The translations under genes were made by a program, and so were the position numbers. Positions 1 to 6,508 of a stretch of DNA of 14,597 nucleotides are shown one piece after another. The stretch spans positions 1 to 14,597 of the forward strand of contig NZ_JAHQUY010000070.1 in NCBI RefSeq assembly GCF_019052365.1, read 5' to 3'. This DNA comes from Leyella stercorea (GTDB taxonomy: Bacteria > Bacteroidota > Bacteroidia > Bacteroidales > Bacteroidaceae). Below the pieces are notes generated by a model. It made no database searches. It worked only from the letters and a program-made list of their open reading frames with translations, and was not told the origin of the DNA. The first letter of the stretch is position 1; each line of letters opens with the position of its first letter.

Positions 1-548
1 GTGAACCTACTGACAAATTTAGAACCTGCATATTCTTGTTCTGTGAGAAACTGCGTATTATGAGAGTTTAGCCCTGCAATCATAATAAGGTCATAAATGC
101 TGTATGACGGATTGTTGACAACAGCAACTAAGAAATCATTTTCTTTCGTCTTAATCGGTGTGCCTGTTTGCTGATTACCATTCCAAGCTCTTGTATGGTC
201 TTGGTAAGTTGGTATCTGATTGGTTTCTTGTTTTGCAACATTATGGCTCTTTTTGTCAGTAGGTTCACATGATTTTAATCCAAAGCGTAAAAACAAGACA
301 AACAGGATGCCAGTTCCAATGAGCGTTAGGTTTCCTACAATACTATCTTTATGTTTGCTCCAATATTCCTTAGCTCCATAATAAAGGAATATCCCAACGA
401 TACAAATAAAGATTAAAATTGGTAGTATATCCAATATGCTTGATTTGTGGTCTGTAAAGTCTGAGTATCGTCCTCTATTGGAAAAGTCAGCAAACATAGA
501 CATAGAAGATGATAATGCAAGTGCCAATATGATAAGAAGTTTCTTCAT
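1..548 (-). CDS. Unrecognised small membrane protein, 3' end cut by window edge
   Basis: The frame reads from an ATG at 548 to the left edge without a stop (about 182 residues, incomplete). It starts MKKLLIILALALSSSMSMFA, a clear signal peptide. A short polar stretch (about 21-38) follows, then two hydrophobic segments (about 39-57 and 71-88) and a polar region with many N, Q and T. The tail from about residue 136 (NDFLVAVVNNPSYSIYDL) looks folded, but I cannot assign it to a family. An AAGGGAG ribosome-binding-like string precedes the ATG by 3 bases and a TAnnTTTG box lies about 70 bp upstream. By eye the gene is much richer in AT than the genes from 1411 on, so it may be acquired. The last 17 bases at the edge repeat in inverse an internal segment of the same gene, so the final six codons may be artefactual. 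Function unknown. Confidence 0.7.
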   Translation of the reverse strand, partial: MKKLLIILALALSSSMSMFADFSNRGRYSDFTDHKSSILDILPILIFICIVGIFLYYGAKEYWSKHKDSIVGNLTLIGTGILFVLFLRFGLKSCEPTDKKSHNVAKQETNQIPTYQDHTRAWNGNQQTGTPIKTKENDFLVAVVNNPSYSIYDLIMIAGLNSHNTQFLTEQEYAGSKFVSRF

Positions 549-804
549 AATCTCCCTTATTATGTATACGTCTGCCCAACCTCTGCCCATTGGGGCTTTC
601 GGTATGAGTATAGACATCGCAAAAGTAAGGCTTTTGCATGACAATGTATCATGTTCAATGAAAAATTTATTGGAATGAAGCATAATTCTTCAATCGCACA
701 TTAAAACAAGACACGAGATAACATCTTATGGAATGATGGGGAGTTTCAGAGAATATCACAACGTAAACATCCATGACTCAAGCAGTTTGTTTACGCAGAA
801 ATCA
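549..804. other. Intergenic, no gene recognised
   Basis: AT-rich DNA between the edge gene and the tRNA terminator. Apart from the -7 box at 620-627 I see no coding region, RNA gene or repeat array. A plus-strand open frame covering 436-678 overlaps the real minus-strand gene and its promoter and has no recognisable content. Confidence 0.5.
613..627 (-). promoter_or_regulatory. Putative -7 box for the gene at 1-548
   Basis: Reading the minus strand, TACTTTTG (627 to 620) fits the Bacteroidota -7 consensus TAnnTTTG. It lies about 70 bp before the ATG at 548. No TTTG was found at the expected -33 spacing, so only half of the promoter is supported. The box sits in a short inverted repeat (GCAAAAG / CTTTTGC, 619-637). 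Confidence 0.45.
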
Positions 805-844
805 AACCAAAAACAGCGGCCTACGCCGAAGCGTAAGTCGCTGT
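805..844 (-). terminator. Rho-independent terminator of the tRNA gene
   Basis: On the minus strand the arms ACAGCGACTTACGC and GCGTAGGCCGCTGT (844-831 and 826-813) pair at 12 of 14 positions around a TTCG tetraloop, followed at once by a run of five T. It begins 11 bases after the tRNA 3' end and points the same way, which fits termination of the tRNA transcript. Confidence 0.75.
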
Positions 845-854
845 AATAGAAGCG

Positions 855-928
855 TGGACCAGCCTGGGCTTGAACCAGGGACCTCCAGATTATGAGTCTG
901 TTGCTCTAACCAACTGAGCTACAAGTCC
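855..928 (-). tRNA. tRNA-Met (anticodon CAT)
   Basis: A 74-nt cloverleaf reads from GGACTTG at 928 to discriminator A at 855. The D arm is TAGCTCAGTTGGTTAGAGCA. The anticodon loop CTCATAA has CAT at 894-892, and the T arm is CCTGG-TTCAAGC-CCAGG. The acceptor stem pairs GGACTTG with CTGGTCC, with one G-T wobble and one T-T mismatch. CCA is not encoded. CAT could also belong to tRNA-Ile2 with a lysidine-modified wobble base or to initiator tRNA; the A-T pair at 3-70 and overall look favour elongator Met, but I cannot settle this by eye. A promoter lies directly upstream and a terminator directly downstream, so it is a single-gene unit. Confidence 0.92.
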
Positions 929-956
929 GACTTAACCTATGTGTTAGGATAAGTTT

Positions 957-995
957 GCAGATGCAAAGGTAGTGTTTTTCGGGAAAAACGCCAAA
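957..995 (-). promoter_or_regulatory. Bacteroidota sigma-A promoter of the tRNA gene
   Basis: On the minus strand TTTG (995-992), 20 bases, then TACCTTTG (971-964). Both boxes and the spacing match the Bacteroidota -33/-7 consensus. The predicted start is near 957, about 30 nt before the mature tRNA 5' end. Confidence 0.75.
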
Positions 996-1183
996 TATTT
1001 GGAACGTTTTCTGCATAAAACAATAAGAAAGAACCGAAAAAACAAGGATATTGCTACAAAAAAACAGAAAGTTTGATACAAAAAACAAGGCGATGAGGCG
1101 AGGAAGGACTGAAAAATCATTAATAAAAGTTATGTTTTGAGGGGTATTCGGTGAGGAAATGGGGCGTTTGTCATTATTTTAAC
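996..1183. other. A-rich intergenic region, nothing recognised
   Basis: Divergent spacer between the tRNA promoter and the leader of the DUF5686 gene. It is rich in A runs. I see no gene, hairpin terminator or repeat here. Confidence 0.45.
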
Positions 1184-1198
1184 TACTTTTGCAAGCGT
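1184..1198 (+). promoter_or_regulatory. Putative -7 box upstream of the minisatellite leader
   Basis: TACTTTTG at 1184-1191 matches TAnnTTTG and is followed by GCA, as at other promoters in this window. A TTTG lies at 1167-1170, but only 13 bp away, which is too short, so the -33 element is missing or degenerate. If used, transcription would start near 1198 and the whole 22-bp repeat array would lie in the 5' untranslated leader of the gene at 1411. Confidence 0.45.
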
Positions 1199-1209
1199 AT
1201 GTTGATGGT

Positions 1210-1377
1210 CGGACGGCGAACGCAATCTGATCGGACGGCGGACGCAATCCGATTGGACGGCGGACGGAATCTGATCGGGCGGCGGACGGAATCCAATCGG
1301 ACGGCGGACGGAAACTGATTGGACGGCGGACGCAATCTGATTGGACGGCGGACGCAATCCGATCGGGCGGCGGACGC
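1210..1377. repeat. 22-bp minisatellite, 7 copies plus a 14-bp partial copy
   Basis: Tandem units start at 1210, 1232, 1254, 1276, 1298, 1320 and 1342, with a partial copy at 1364-1377. The core is GGACGGCGGACGCAATC followed by (C/T)GAT plus one linking base. Copies differ by single substitutions (for example GCAAT/GGAAT and CTGAT/CCGAT), with no indels. The unit is far richer in GC than the flanking DNA. 22 is not a multiple of 3, so it is not built as a protein repeat; the array is nevertheless stop-free in all three minus-strand frames. It lies just upstream of the TTG start at 1411. Confidence 0.95.
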
Positions 1378-1410
1378 GAACGACCATAGTATGTAGTATA
1401 ACAAGGAAGA

Positions 1411-3492
1411 TTGAGACGCACATTATTTATATTAATAGCGCTTTTTGTGTTTGTCTATGACGGTTTCGGTGCAGACAATCGCAGGTACACGCTTCAGACG
1501 ATGAGGCGCGTGTTCGGTTATGCAGCCTCGTTGGACACCGCCGAGAGCCGTCCGAAGGAGGGTTATGCCTACACGAAATACTCTATTCGCACGAACCGTC
1601 GCAACGCCGTGCTGCTCACGGTGCCCTCGATGTTTGCCATTGCAAACGCGAGCAAGCGCGAGGTGTTCGGCGAGACGTTCAACCGCATGTCCGTTGACGG
1701 CGAGGGCCGCATCACGGCGCAGCGTATTCTGGAGAACTCTACCACGCCGCGCAAGTCGCTGCCCATGCCGACGGTGCTTTCGTACCTCACTCCGCTCATC
1801 TATGAGGAGATGCTCATCAACGACCGCATCATTTCGCCTTTCCATAGACGCAACCGACGCTACTACTGCTATCGTGCGATGCCGCTGACGAAGGGCACGG
1901 CGCTGGTGAACTTCTCGCCGCGGGTGCGCAGTACGCTGCTGGTGCGCGGTTGGGCGCAGGTGGACGAGCAGACGGGCCGCATCATCGAGCTGGCATTGGA
2001 CGGCGAATACGACCTGGTGCGCTTCCATCTGTCGACGACGATGGACGAGGAGAAGGGACGCCGACTGCTGCCGAAGTATTGCAGTCTGAACTCGCGCTTT
2101 CTGTTCCTCGGCAACGACATTACGGCGGAGTACACCACGGCGTACGGACTGCCTTCTATCGGACTGACTGAGGAGGAGGCGAGGCTGCTGCCCGTAAGGA
2201 ATGCGAAGAACGCTGCCGACACCATCCGGAAGATTGACGAGAGAAGGCTGTTCGAACGCGTGCGTCCGATGCCGCTGACGGAGCATGAGGAGTATCTGTA
2301 CAGACAGAGCGTGGAGGACTCTGTGGCGGCGGACTCAACCGACGGATCGAAGAACAACAAATACAACCGCCGACTGCTGCGCGACGTGGGGCAGGCGCTG
2401 CTGGGGCGCATCGGCGGCGACATCGGCAAGGACAAGCGCGGAGCGTTCCGCATCGGTCCGATTCTGAATCCGCTCTACTTCACCTACAGCAACCGTCGCG
2501 GTCTGACATATATGTTCGACGTGCAGGGGCAGTACAACTTCACCGACAACCAGAAGATTCAGGCGCGTGTGAAGACGGGCTACTCGTTCAAGCAGCAGCA
2601 GTTATTCTTCAATATTCCGCTCACCTACTACTTCGACAACCGCCACAACGGATTCGTGCGTTCGGAATGGGCTACGGGCAGACGCATACACAACTCGTCG
2701 GTGCTCGACTACGTGAAGGACCGGCGCGACAACACGGTGAACTGGGACAGTCTGAACCTGACTTACTTCCGCGACCATAGTCTGAAGCTGTACGCACATT
2801 ACGACCCGACGCCGAAGTGGGGCTTCGAAGTGGGTGTGAACTGGCACCGCCGCACAGCTATACACGACTCGGGATTTCATGAAGCAGGAATGCCTACGAC
2901 ATATACATCTGTGGCGCCGATGGTGGAGCTGACATATCGCCCGATGGGCTACAACGGACCTATCCTGACAGCCAACTACGAGCGCAGCATCGACGGATTC
3001 ATGGGCGCCAACATCAACTACGAGCGCATGGAGTTCGACGCGCAGTACATCCACCGCATATCGGCGCTCAACTCGGTGCAGATGCGTCTGGGCACGGGCT
3101 TCTACACACACAGCGGAGAGGGCCGCTACTTTCTCGATTACTCCAACTTCCGCGAGAACAACCTACCGAACGGATGGAACGACAACTGGTCGGGATCGTT
3201 CGAGCTGCTCAACTCCAACTGGTACAACGCCTCGCAATACTACGTGCGCGGCAACGTGACGTACGAGACGCCGCAGCTGGCGCTCTACTGGATGCCGCTC
3301 ATCGGCCGACTGCTGGAGAAGGAGCGCGTGTACGTGAACGTGCTCTCGGTGAGCCACCTCACGCCCTACGTGGAATGGGGCTACGGCGTGCAGACGCGTG
3401 CCGTGTCTATCGGCGTGTTCGCCTCGCAGAAGAAGTGGCGCTTTACGGATGTAGCCGTCCGATTCAGTCTCGAACTGTTCAACCGCTGGTAG
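1411..3492 (+). CDS. DUF5686-family outer-membrane beta-barrel protein
   Basis: 693 residues. Start chosen: TTG at 1411, because AAGGAAG lies one base upstream and the first 20 residues (MRRTLFILIALFVFVYDGFG) form a signal peptide; the next in-frame ATG (1501) would lose it. Residues about 21-290 are a mixed domain with 'KSLPMPTVLSYLTPLIYEE' and 'LALDGEYDLVRF' segments. Residues about 310-345 are a polar linker. From about 350 to the end come alternating aromatic/polar strands ('IGPILNPLYFTYSNRRGL', 'RVKTGYSFKQQQLFFNIPL') ending in FNRW, the aromatic terminus usual for outer-membrane barrels. This fits the DUF5686 family by recall. Many members begin with a carboxypeptidase-like regulatory domain, which I do not see here. 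Role unknown. The gene appears monocistronic: ribF has its own promoter at 3509-3546. Confidence 0.8.
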   Translation: MRRTLFILIALFVFVYDGFGADNRRYTLQTMRRVFGYAASLDTAESRPKEGYAYTKYSIRTNRRNAVLLTVPSMFAIANASKREVFGETFNRMSVDGEGRITAQRILENSTTPRKSLPMPTVLSYLTPLIYEEMLINDRIISPFHRRNRRYYCYRAMPLTKGTALVNFSPRVRSTLLVRGWAQVDEQTGRIIELALDGEYDLVRFHLSTTMDEEKGRRLLPKYCSLNSRFLFLGNDITAEYTTAYGLPSIGLTEEEARLLPVRNAKNAADTIRKIDERRLFERVRPMPLTEHEEYLYRQSVEDSVAADSTDGSKNNKYNRRLLRDVGQALLGRIGGDIGKDKRGAFRIGPILNPLYFTYSNRRGLTYMFDVQGQYNFTDNQKIQARVKTGYSFKQQQLFFNIPLTYYFDNRHNGFVRSEWATGRRIHNSSVLDYVKDRRDNTVNWDSLNLTYFRDHSLKLYAHYDPTPKWGFEVGVNWHRRTAIHDSGFHEAGMPTTYTSVAPMVELTYRPMGYNGPILTANYERSIDGFMGANINYERMEFDAQYIHRISALNSVQMRLGTGFYTHSGEGRYFLDYSNFRENNLPNGWNDNWSGSFELLNSNWYNASQYYVRGNVTYETPQLALYWMPLIGRLLEKERVYVNVLSVSHLTPYVEWGYGVQTRAVSIGVFASQKKWRFTDVAVRFSLELFNRW

Positions 3493-3508
3493 GTTTTAGC
3501 CGTATTCT

Positions 3509-3546
3509 TTTGCCATTCGTCTTAAAATCAGTATCTTTGCATGTAT
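3509..3546 (+). promoter_or_regulatory. Promoter of ribF; transcript probably leaderless
   Basis: TTTG at 3509-3512, 19 bases, then TATCTTTG at 3532-3539: a full Bacteroidota -33/-7 pair. The predicted start of transcription, about 5-8 bases after the -7 box, falls on or next to the ATG codons at 3541 and 3545, leaving essentially no untranslated leader. Confidence 0.75.
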
Positions 3547-4435
3547 GAGATACGATTATTGCGCAACAATAGGTTTCTTCGATGGCGTACATCGCGGACA
3601 CCAGTTCATGATAGACAGCCTCACGGAGATGGCACACGCACGTGGAAGACAGTCGCTCGTCATTACGTTCGACCGTCATCCGCGCCAAGTGGTGCACGCC
3701 GACTATATACCACAACTCATAACCACAGCCGACGAGAAGCTGCAGCTGCTTAAAGCCACCGCAGCCGACCGCATAGAGGTGCTCCACTTCGACACGGAGA
3801 TGGCGCAGCTCTCGGCGTACGAGTTCATGCGCCGCGTGCTGCACGAGAAGTACGGCGTGGCGCTGCTGCTCACGGGCTACGACAACCGCTTCGGGCACAA
3901 CCGCGCCGAGGACTTCGACGACTATGTGCGCTACGGCGCCGAGATGGGCATGGAGGTGGTGCAGAACACGCCGATAGACATCGACGGGCTGCGTGTGTCG
4001 TCGTCGCTCATACGGCGTCTGCTTGCTGAGGGCAACATCCTGGAGGCGAACAACTGCTTGGGTCACCCCTACTCCATCGCTGGCAGCGTGGCGCACGGCT
4101 TTCAGGAGGGCAGACGAATAGGATTCCCCACGGCGAACATCGTGCCTGAGAGCACGGAGAAGCTCGTGCCGCAGAACGGCGTCTACGCCACGAGGGTGAG
4201 CATAGAGGGCGGCGAGTGGATGCCGGCAATGCTCAACATCGGCAACAACCCTACCTTCCAGCGCCAGCAGACCACCATCGAAGCGCACATCATCGGCTTC
4301 GAGGGCGACATATACGGACGGAAAGTGCGAGTGGAGTTCGGCAGAAAGCTGCGCGACGAACGACAGTTTGAAAGCGTGGAGGCGCTGCAGAAACAGCTCG
4401 AAGCTGACAAGAAAGAGGTTGAAATGGTGTTGTAA
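3545..4435 (+). CDS. ribF: Bifunctional riboflavin kinase / FAD synthetase
   Basis: 296 residues, close to the usual size of about 310. It converts riboflavin to FMN (kinase) and FMN to FAD (adenylyltransferase) in the cytoplasm. The N-terminal adenylyltransferase half carries GFFDGVHRGH (10-19, nucleotidyl-transferase HxGH motif), TFDRHPRQV (41-49) and SSSLIRRLL (152-160, the ISSTxIR-type motif). The C-terminal kinase half carries GHPYSIAGSVAHG (173-185), RRIGFPTANI (190-199, the PTAN substrate motif), NGVYA (211-215) and NIGNNPTF (231-238). The ATG at 3545 is in frame and gives MRYDYCATIGFFDG; the ATG at 3541 is out of frame. It is the first gene of a likely ribF-CPBP-araC unit, with 123 bp to the next gene. 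Confidence 0.95.
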   Translation: MRYDYCATIGFFDGVHRGHQFMIDSLTEMAHARGRQSLVITFDRHPRQVVHADYIPQLITTADEKLQLLKATAADRIEVLHFDTEMAQLSAYEFMRRVLHEKYGVALLLTGYDNRFGHNRAEDFDDYVRYGAEMGMEVVQNTPIDIDGLRVSSSLIRRLLAEGNILEANNCLGHPYSIAGSVAHGFQEGRRIGFPTANIVPESTEKLVPQNGVYATRVSIEGGEWMPAMLNIGNNPTFQRQQTTIEAHIIGFEGDIYGRKVRVEFGRKLRDERQFESVEALQKQLEADKKEVEMVL

Positions 4436-4558
4436 TGGTGAGGTGGTGAGATGTTGACAATAGTACAGACAACAACATCTCAACATCATATCTCAACACC
4501 TCAACATAACAACACCTCAACATCATATCTCAACAAAACAACATCTCAACATCAAAAT
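4436..4558. repeat. CA/CT-rich repetitive spacer with one arm of an inverted repeat
   Basis: Directly after the ribF stop, 4436-4457 reads TGGTGAGGTGGTGAGATGTT plus GA. Its exact reverse complement lies at 5342-5363, right after the next gene's stop. The rest (4470-4558) is made of repeated words such as CATCTCAACATCA, CATATCTCAACA and ACACCTCAACAT, with almost no G. Such RNA would be unstructured. Reading through it in frame gives only a Q/H/T/S-rich, low-complexity peptide, so I treat it as non-coding. Confidence 0.8.
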
Positions 4559-5341
4559 ATGAAAAAGCGAGAAATACTGAACGTGGCGTTGTACCTCTTC
4601 GCCTTCCTCACGATACAAGCGATAACAATTGCTGTAGTGATGTTAGTCAATCAGACAGCAGGCATTACTGCCGGCATCACAACCATCACAACGCTTGTGA
4701 GCAGCCTCATCACTATAGCGCTGTTCTACAAACTGCGCTGGACGCCATGCTCCGGCGACTATATCAACACACGCCCGTGGTTCACGATGTTCTGGGTGGT
4801 GTGCCTCACCATTGGCACCATTGCACCGCTCGCCTACCTCAACGAACTGCTCGGCGTAGAACTGCCCGACACGTACAACGAGATGTTCAAGGGCATCATG
4901 AGCCATAAACTGGGCTTCATCACCATTGGCATCATAGCGCCTATCGCCGAGGAATACGTTTTCCGCGGAGCCATACTGCGCGTGCTCTGCGACATGGTGG
5001 GCAAACACCGCCAGTGGGTAGCCATAGCACTCTCGGCAGCGCTCTTCGCCATCGTCCACGGCAATATGGCGCAGGGCATCGGAGCGTTCCTCTGCGGACT
5101 GCTGCTCGGATGGATGTACGTGCGCACGGGAAGCATAATGCCTGGCGTGGTGTTCCACTGGGTGAACAACTCTACCGCCGTACTGCTCTACCGCATCATG
5201 CCGCAGGCTGCCGACATGAAGTTCGTCGACTTCTTCGGAGGCGATATGAAGCGCGTGGCGCTCGCCATGCTCTTCTCGCTGATGATATTCGGAGCATCCT
5301 TGTTCCAGCTCAACCTCCGACTGAAGAAACCACAACAATAA
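4559..5341 (+). CDS. CPBP-family intramembrane glutamic endopeptidase
   Basis: 260 residues. Start set at the ATG at 4559 (MKKREILNVALYLF), which begins the first membrane helix; an upstream ATG at 4451 would add 36 residues encoded by the repeat spacer. There are about seven to eight hydrophobic segments. The CPBP (Abi) signature is complete: EEYVFRG (E131, E132, R136), FAIVHGN (H167) and HWVNN (H200, N204), the residues expected to form the active site within the membrane. Family members process membrane proteins or act in bacteriocin self-immunity and stress; the substrate here is unknown. It is flanked by a perfect 22-bp inverted repeat, sits downstream of ribF and is followed 88 bp later by an AraC-family regulator. 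Confidence 0.9.
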   Translation: MKKREILNVALYLFAFLTIQAITIAVVMLVNQTAGITAGITTITTLVSSLITIALFYKLRWTPCSGDYINTRPWFTMFWVVCLTIGTIAPLAYLNELLGVELPDTYNEMFKGIMSHKLGFITIGIIAPIAEEYVFRGAILRVLCDMVGKHRQWVAIALSAALFAIVHGNMAQGIGAFLCGLLLGWMYVRTGSIMPGVVFHWVNNSTAVLLYRIMPQAADMKFVDFFGGDMKRVALAMLFSLMIFGASLFQLNLRLKKPQQ

Positions 5342-5429
5342 TCAACATCTCACCACCTCACCACCTCACCACCTCACCATCTCAACACCACACCATCTCA
5401 ACACCACACCATCTCAACACCACACCACC
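5342..5429. repeat. Tandem CACCACCT and 16-bp repeats before the araC-type gene
   Basis: 5342-5363 is the second arm of the inverted repeat matching 4436-4457. From 5351 come three copies of CACCACCT and one variant CACCATCT, then CAACACCACACCATCT at 5383-5398 and 5399-5414 with a 12-base partial copy to 5426. The ATG of the regulator follows at 5430. The whole spacer contains no G on the plus strand. Confidence 0.9.
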
Positions 5430-6302
5430 ATGCCCGATTTCAGAGACATCACCGTCAGCCAGAGTGTAAGATTCTGCGACGGAAGCCACATAGGCAACGA
5501 CATACTACTACTCGACGAAGTGTCGAAGATACCCATTCCGCGCGAACCGCGCCGCATGCAGTGTCTTCTGCTCGCCATGTGCCTCGAAGGCAACGTGAGC
5601 TACTACGTCGACTCGATGAAGCACAACGTTGAGCCCGGCGACCTTATCATCATCAACCAAGGCCGCTCGGTGTACAACTGCACGCTCTCGCCCGACTGCC
5701 GCGGCATAGGCATACTCGTCGACTACAAGTTCTTCAACGAGACGATAAAGAGCGTACACGAACTATCGTCGCTCTTCCTCTTCGCACGCAACCACCCCGT
5801 GTTCCGACTGCCGAAGGAGCGCGCCGACTTCATACACGAGACATTCTTCCGCATGAAGACAAAGATTGACGAGCCAGAGAACCGCTTCCGCCGCGAGATG
5901 GTGCAGGCGATGTTCCTCGCCATGGCGTACGAACTCTCGAACGTCATCTACAGTGTGCAGGCACAGAACGAGAGCTGCAACACACGCGCCGAGGAGATAT
6001 TCACACAGTTCATAAAGCTCGTGGAGAAGAACTTCCGTGCGGAGCGCCGCGTGGGCTGGTACTCCGAGCAGCTCTGCATATCGCCCAAGTATCTCTCCGA
6101 GACAATCAAGGCGGTGTCGAAGCGCACGCCGAACGAGTGGATCGACTCTTACGTCACCATCGAACTGCGTATGCTGCTACGCAATACGCAGAAAAGCATC
6201 AAGGAGATTGCGCAAGAGCTCAACTTCTCCAACCAGTCGTTCCTCGGCAAATACTTCAAAGAACACACCGGCATGTCGCCGTCGGAGTATCGCCGCAGCT
6301 GA
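5430..6302 (+). CDS. AraC-family transcriptional regulator
   Basis: 290 residues, the common AraC size. Residues about 40-110 form a cupin-like sensing domain: SYYVDSMKHNVEPGDLIIINQG (57-78) is the typical sugar-binding-fold turn. Residues about 185-290 are the double helix-turn-helix: first helix pair around VGWYSEQLCISPKYLSETIKAV (208-229), second around SIKEIAQELNFSNQSFLGKYFK (256-277), ending in the signature HTGMSPSEYRRS. It would bind DNA as an activator or repressor in the cytoplasm. The ligand and targets are unknown; the neighbouring CPBP gene is the obvious candidate. It is the last gene before the terminator at 6321-6366. Confidence 0.92.
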   Translation: MPDFRDITVSQSVRFCDGSHIGNDILLLDEVSKIPIPREPRRMQCLLLAMCLEGNVSYYVDSMKHNVEPGDLIIINQGRSVYNCTLSPDCRGIGILVDYKFFNETIKSVHELSSLFLFARNHPVFRLPKERADFIHETFFRMKTKIDEPENRFRREMVQAMFLAMAYELSNVIYSVQAQNESCNTRAEEIFTQFIKLVEKNFRAERRVGWYSEQLCISPKYLSETIKAVSKRTPNEWIDSYVTIELRMLLRNTQKSIKEIAQELNFSNQSFLGKYFKEHTGMSPSEYRRS

Positions 6303-6320
6303 GATAGCTATATAACGAAC

Positions 6321-6366
6321 AAAAAAAGCGCCTCGCTTGGAAATAATCCAAGCGAGGCGCTTTTTT
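6321..6366 (+). terminator. Strong bidirectional hairpin terminator
   Basis: GCGCCTCGCTTGGA (6328-6341) pairs perfectly with TCCAAGCGAGGCGC (6347-6360) around the loop AATAA. Seven A precede and six T follow the stem. It starts 19 bases after the AraC-type stop codon. Because of the flanking A and T runs it can also stop minus-strand transcription arriving from the adhesin-like gene. Confidence 0.95.
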
Positions 6367-6392
6367 GTATTAGGGTTGTCCGATAACACCAA

Positions 6393-6502
6393 GGGGGTGC
6401 ACTTGTCTCCGCTCGGCTTTGCCGCTTGCCAGAGCAAGAAGTGCACCAACAGAGAAAAGTGCACCAATGTTATGTTGGTGCACTTGAGACAAGTGCACCC
6501 CC
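6393..6502. repeat. Nested GTGCAC inverted-repeat cluster
   Basis: Outer arms: GGGGGTGCACTTGTCTC (6393-6409) and its exact complement at 6486-6502. Inner arms: AAGTGCACCAACA (6439-6451) and its exact complement at 6473-6485. The two right arms abut, while the left arms are split by 29 bases (6410-6438) that can form a small GC-rich hairpin (GCTC...GAGC). A further AAGTGCACCAA lies at about 6457-6467, so GTGCAC occurs five times. It begins 26 bases after the terminator and ends 6 bases before the adhesin-like stop codon, so it lies between two convergent genes. It could be a complex terminator or a small non-autonomous mobile repeat. Confidence 0.85.
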
Positions 6503-6508
6503 TAAAGT

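Noticed and set aside
1210..1377. Regular array that could suggest CRISPR
   Set aside because: Units are contiguous 22-mers without spacers and no cas gene is present.
1130..1423. Overlapping minus-strand reading frames with 22-residue repeats rich in R, P and S
   Set aside because: They are the three frames of the 22-bp DNA repeat. Absence of stops follows from the repeat composition, and none has a convincing start or neighbour.
1432..2286. Long minus-strand reading frame inside the DUF5686 gene
   Set aside because: It is an antisense shadow in GC-rich coding DNA with R/H/V-rich low-complexity composition; the plus-strand frame has a signal peptide and barrel features.
3479..4489. 336-codon minus-strand reading frame opposite ribF
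   Set aside because: The plus strand encodes all ribF motifs; the antisense frame has no domain and runs into the repeat spacer.
4451..4558. N-terminal extension of the CPBP protein from an ATG at 4451
   Set aside because: It would be encoded by the CA/CT repeat spacer and give a Q/H/T/S-rich tail before the first helix; the ATG at 4559 is the natural start.
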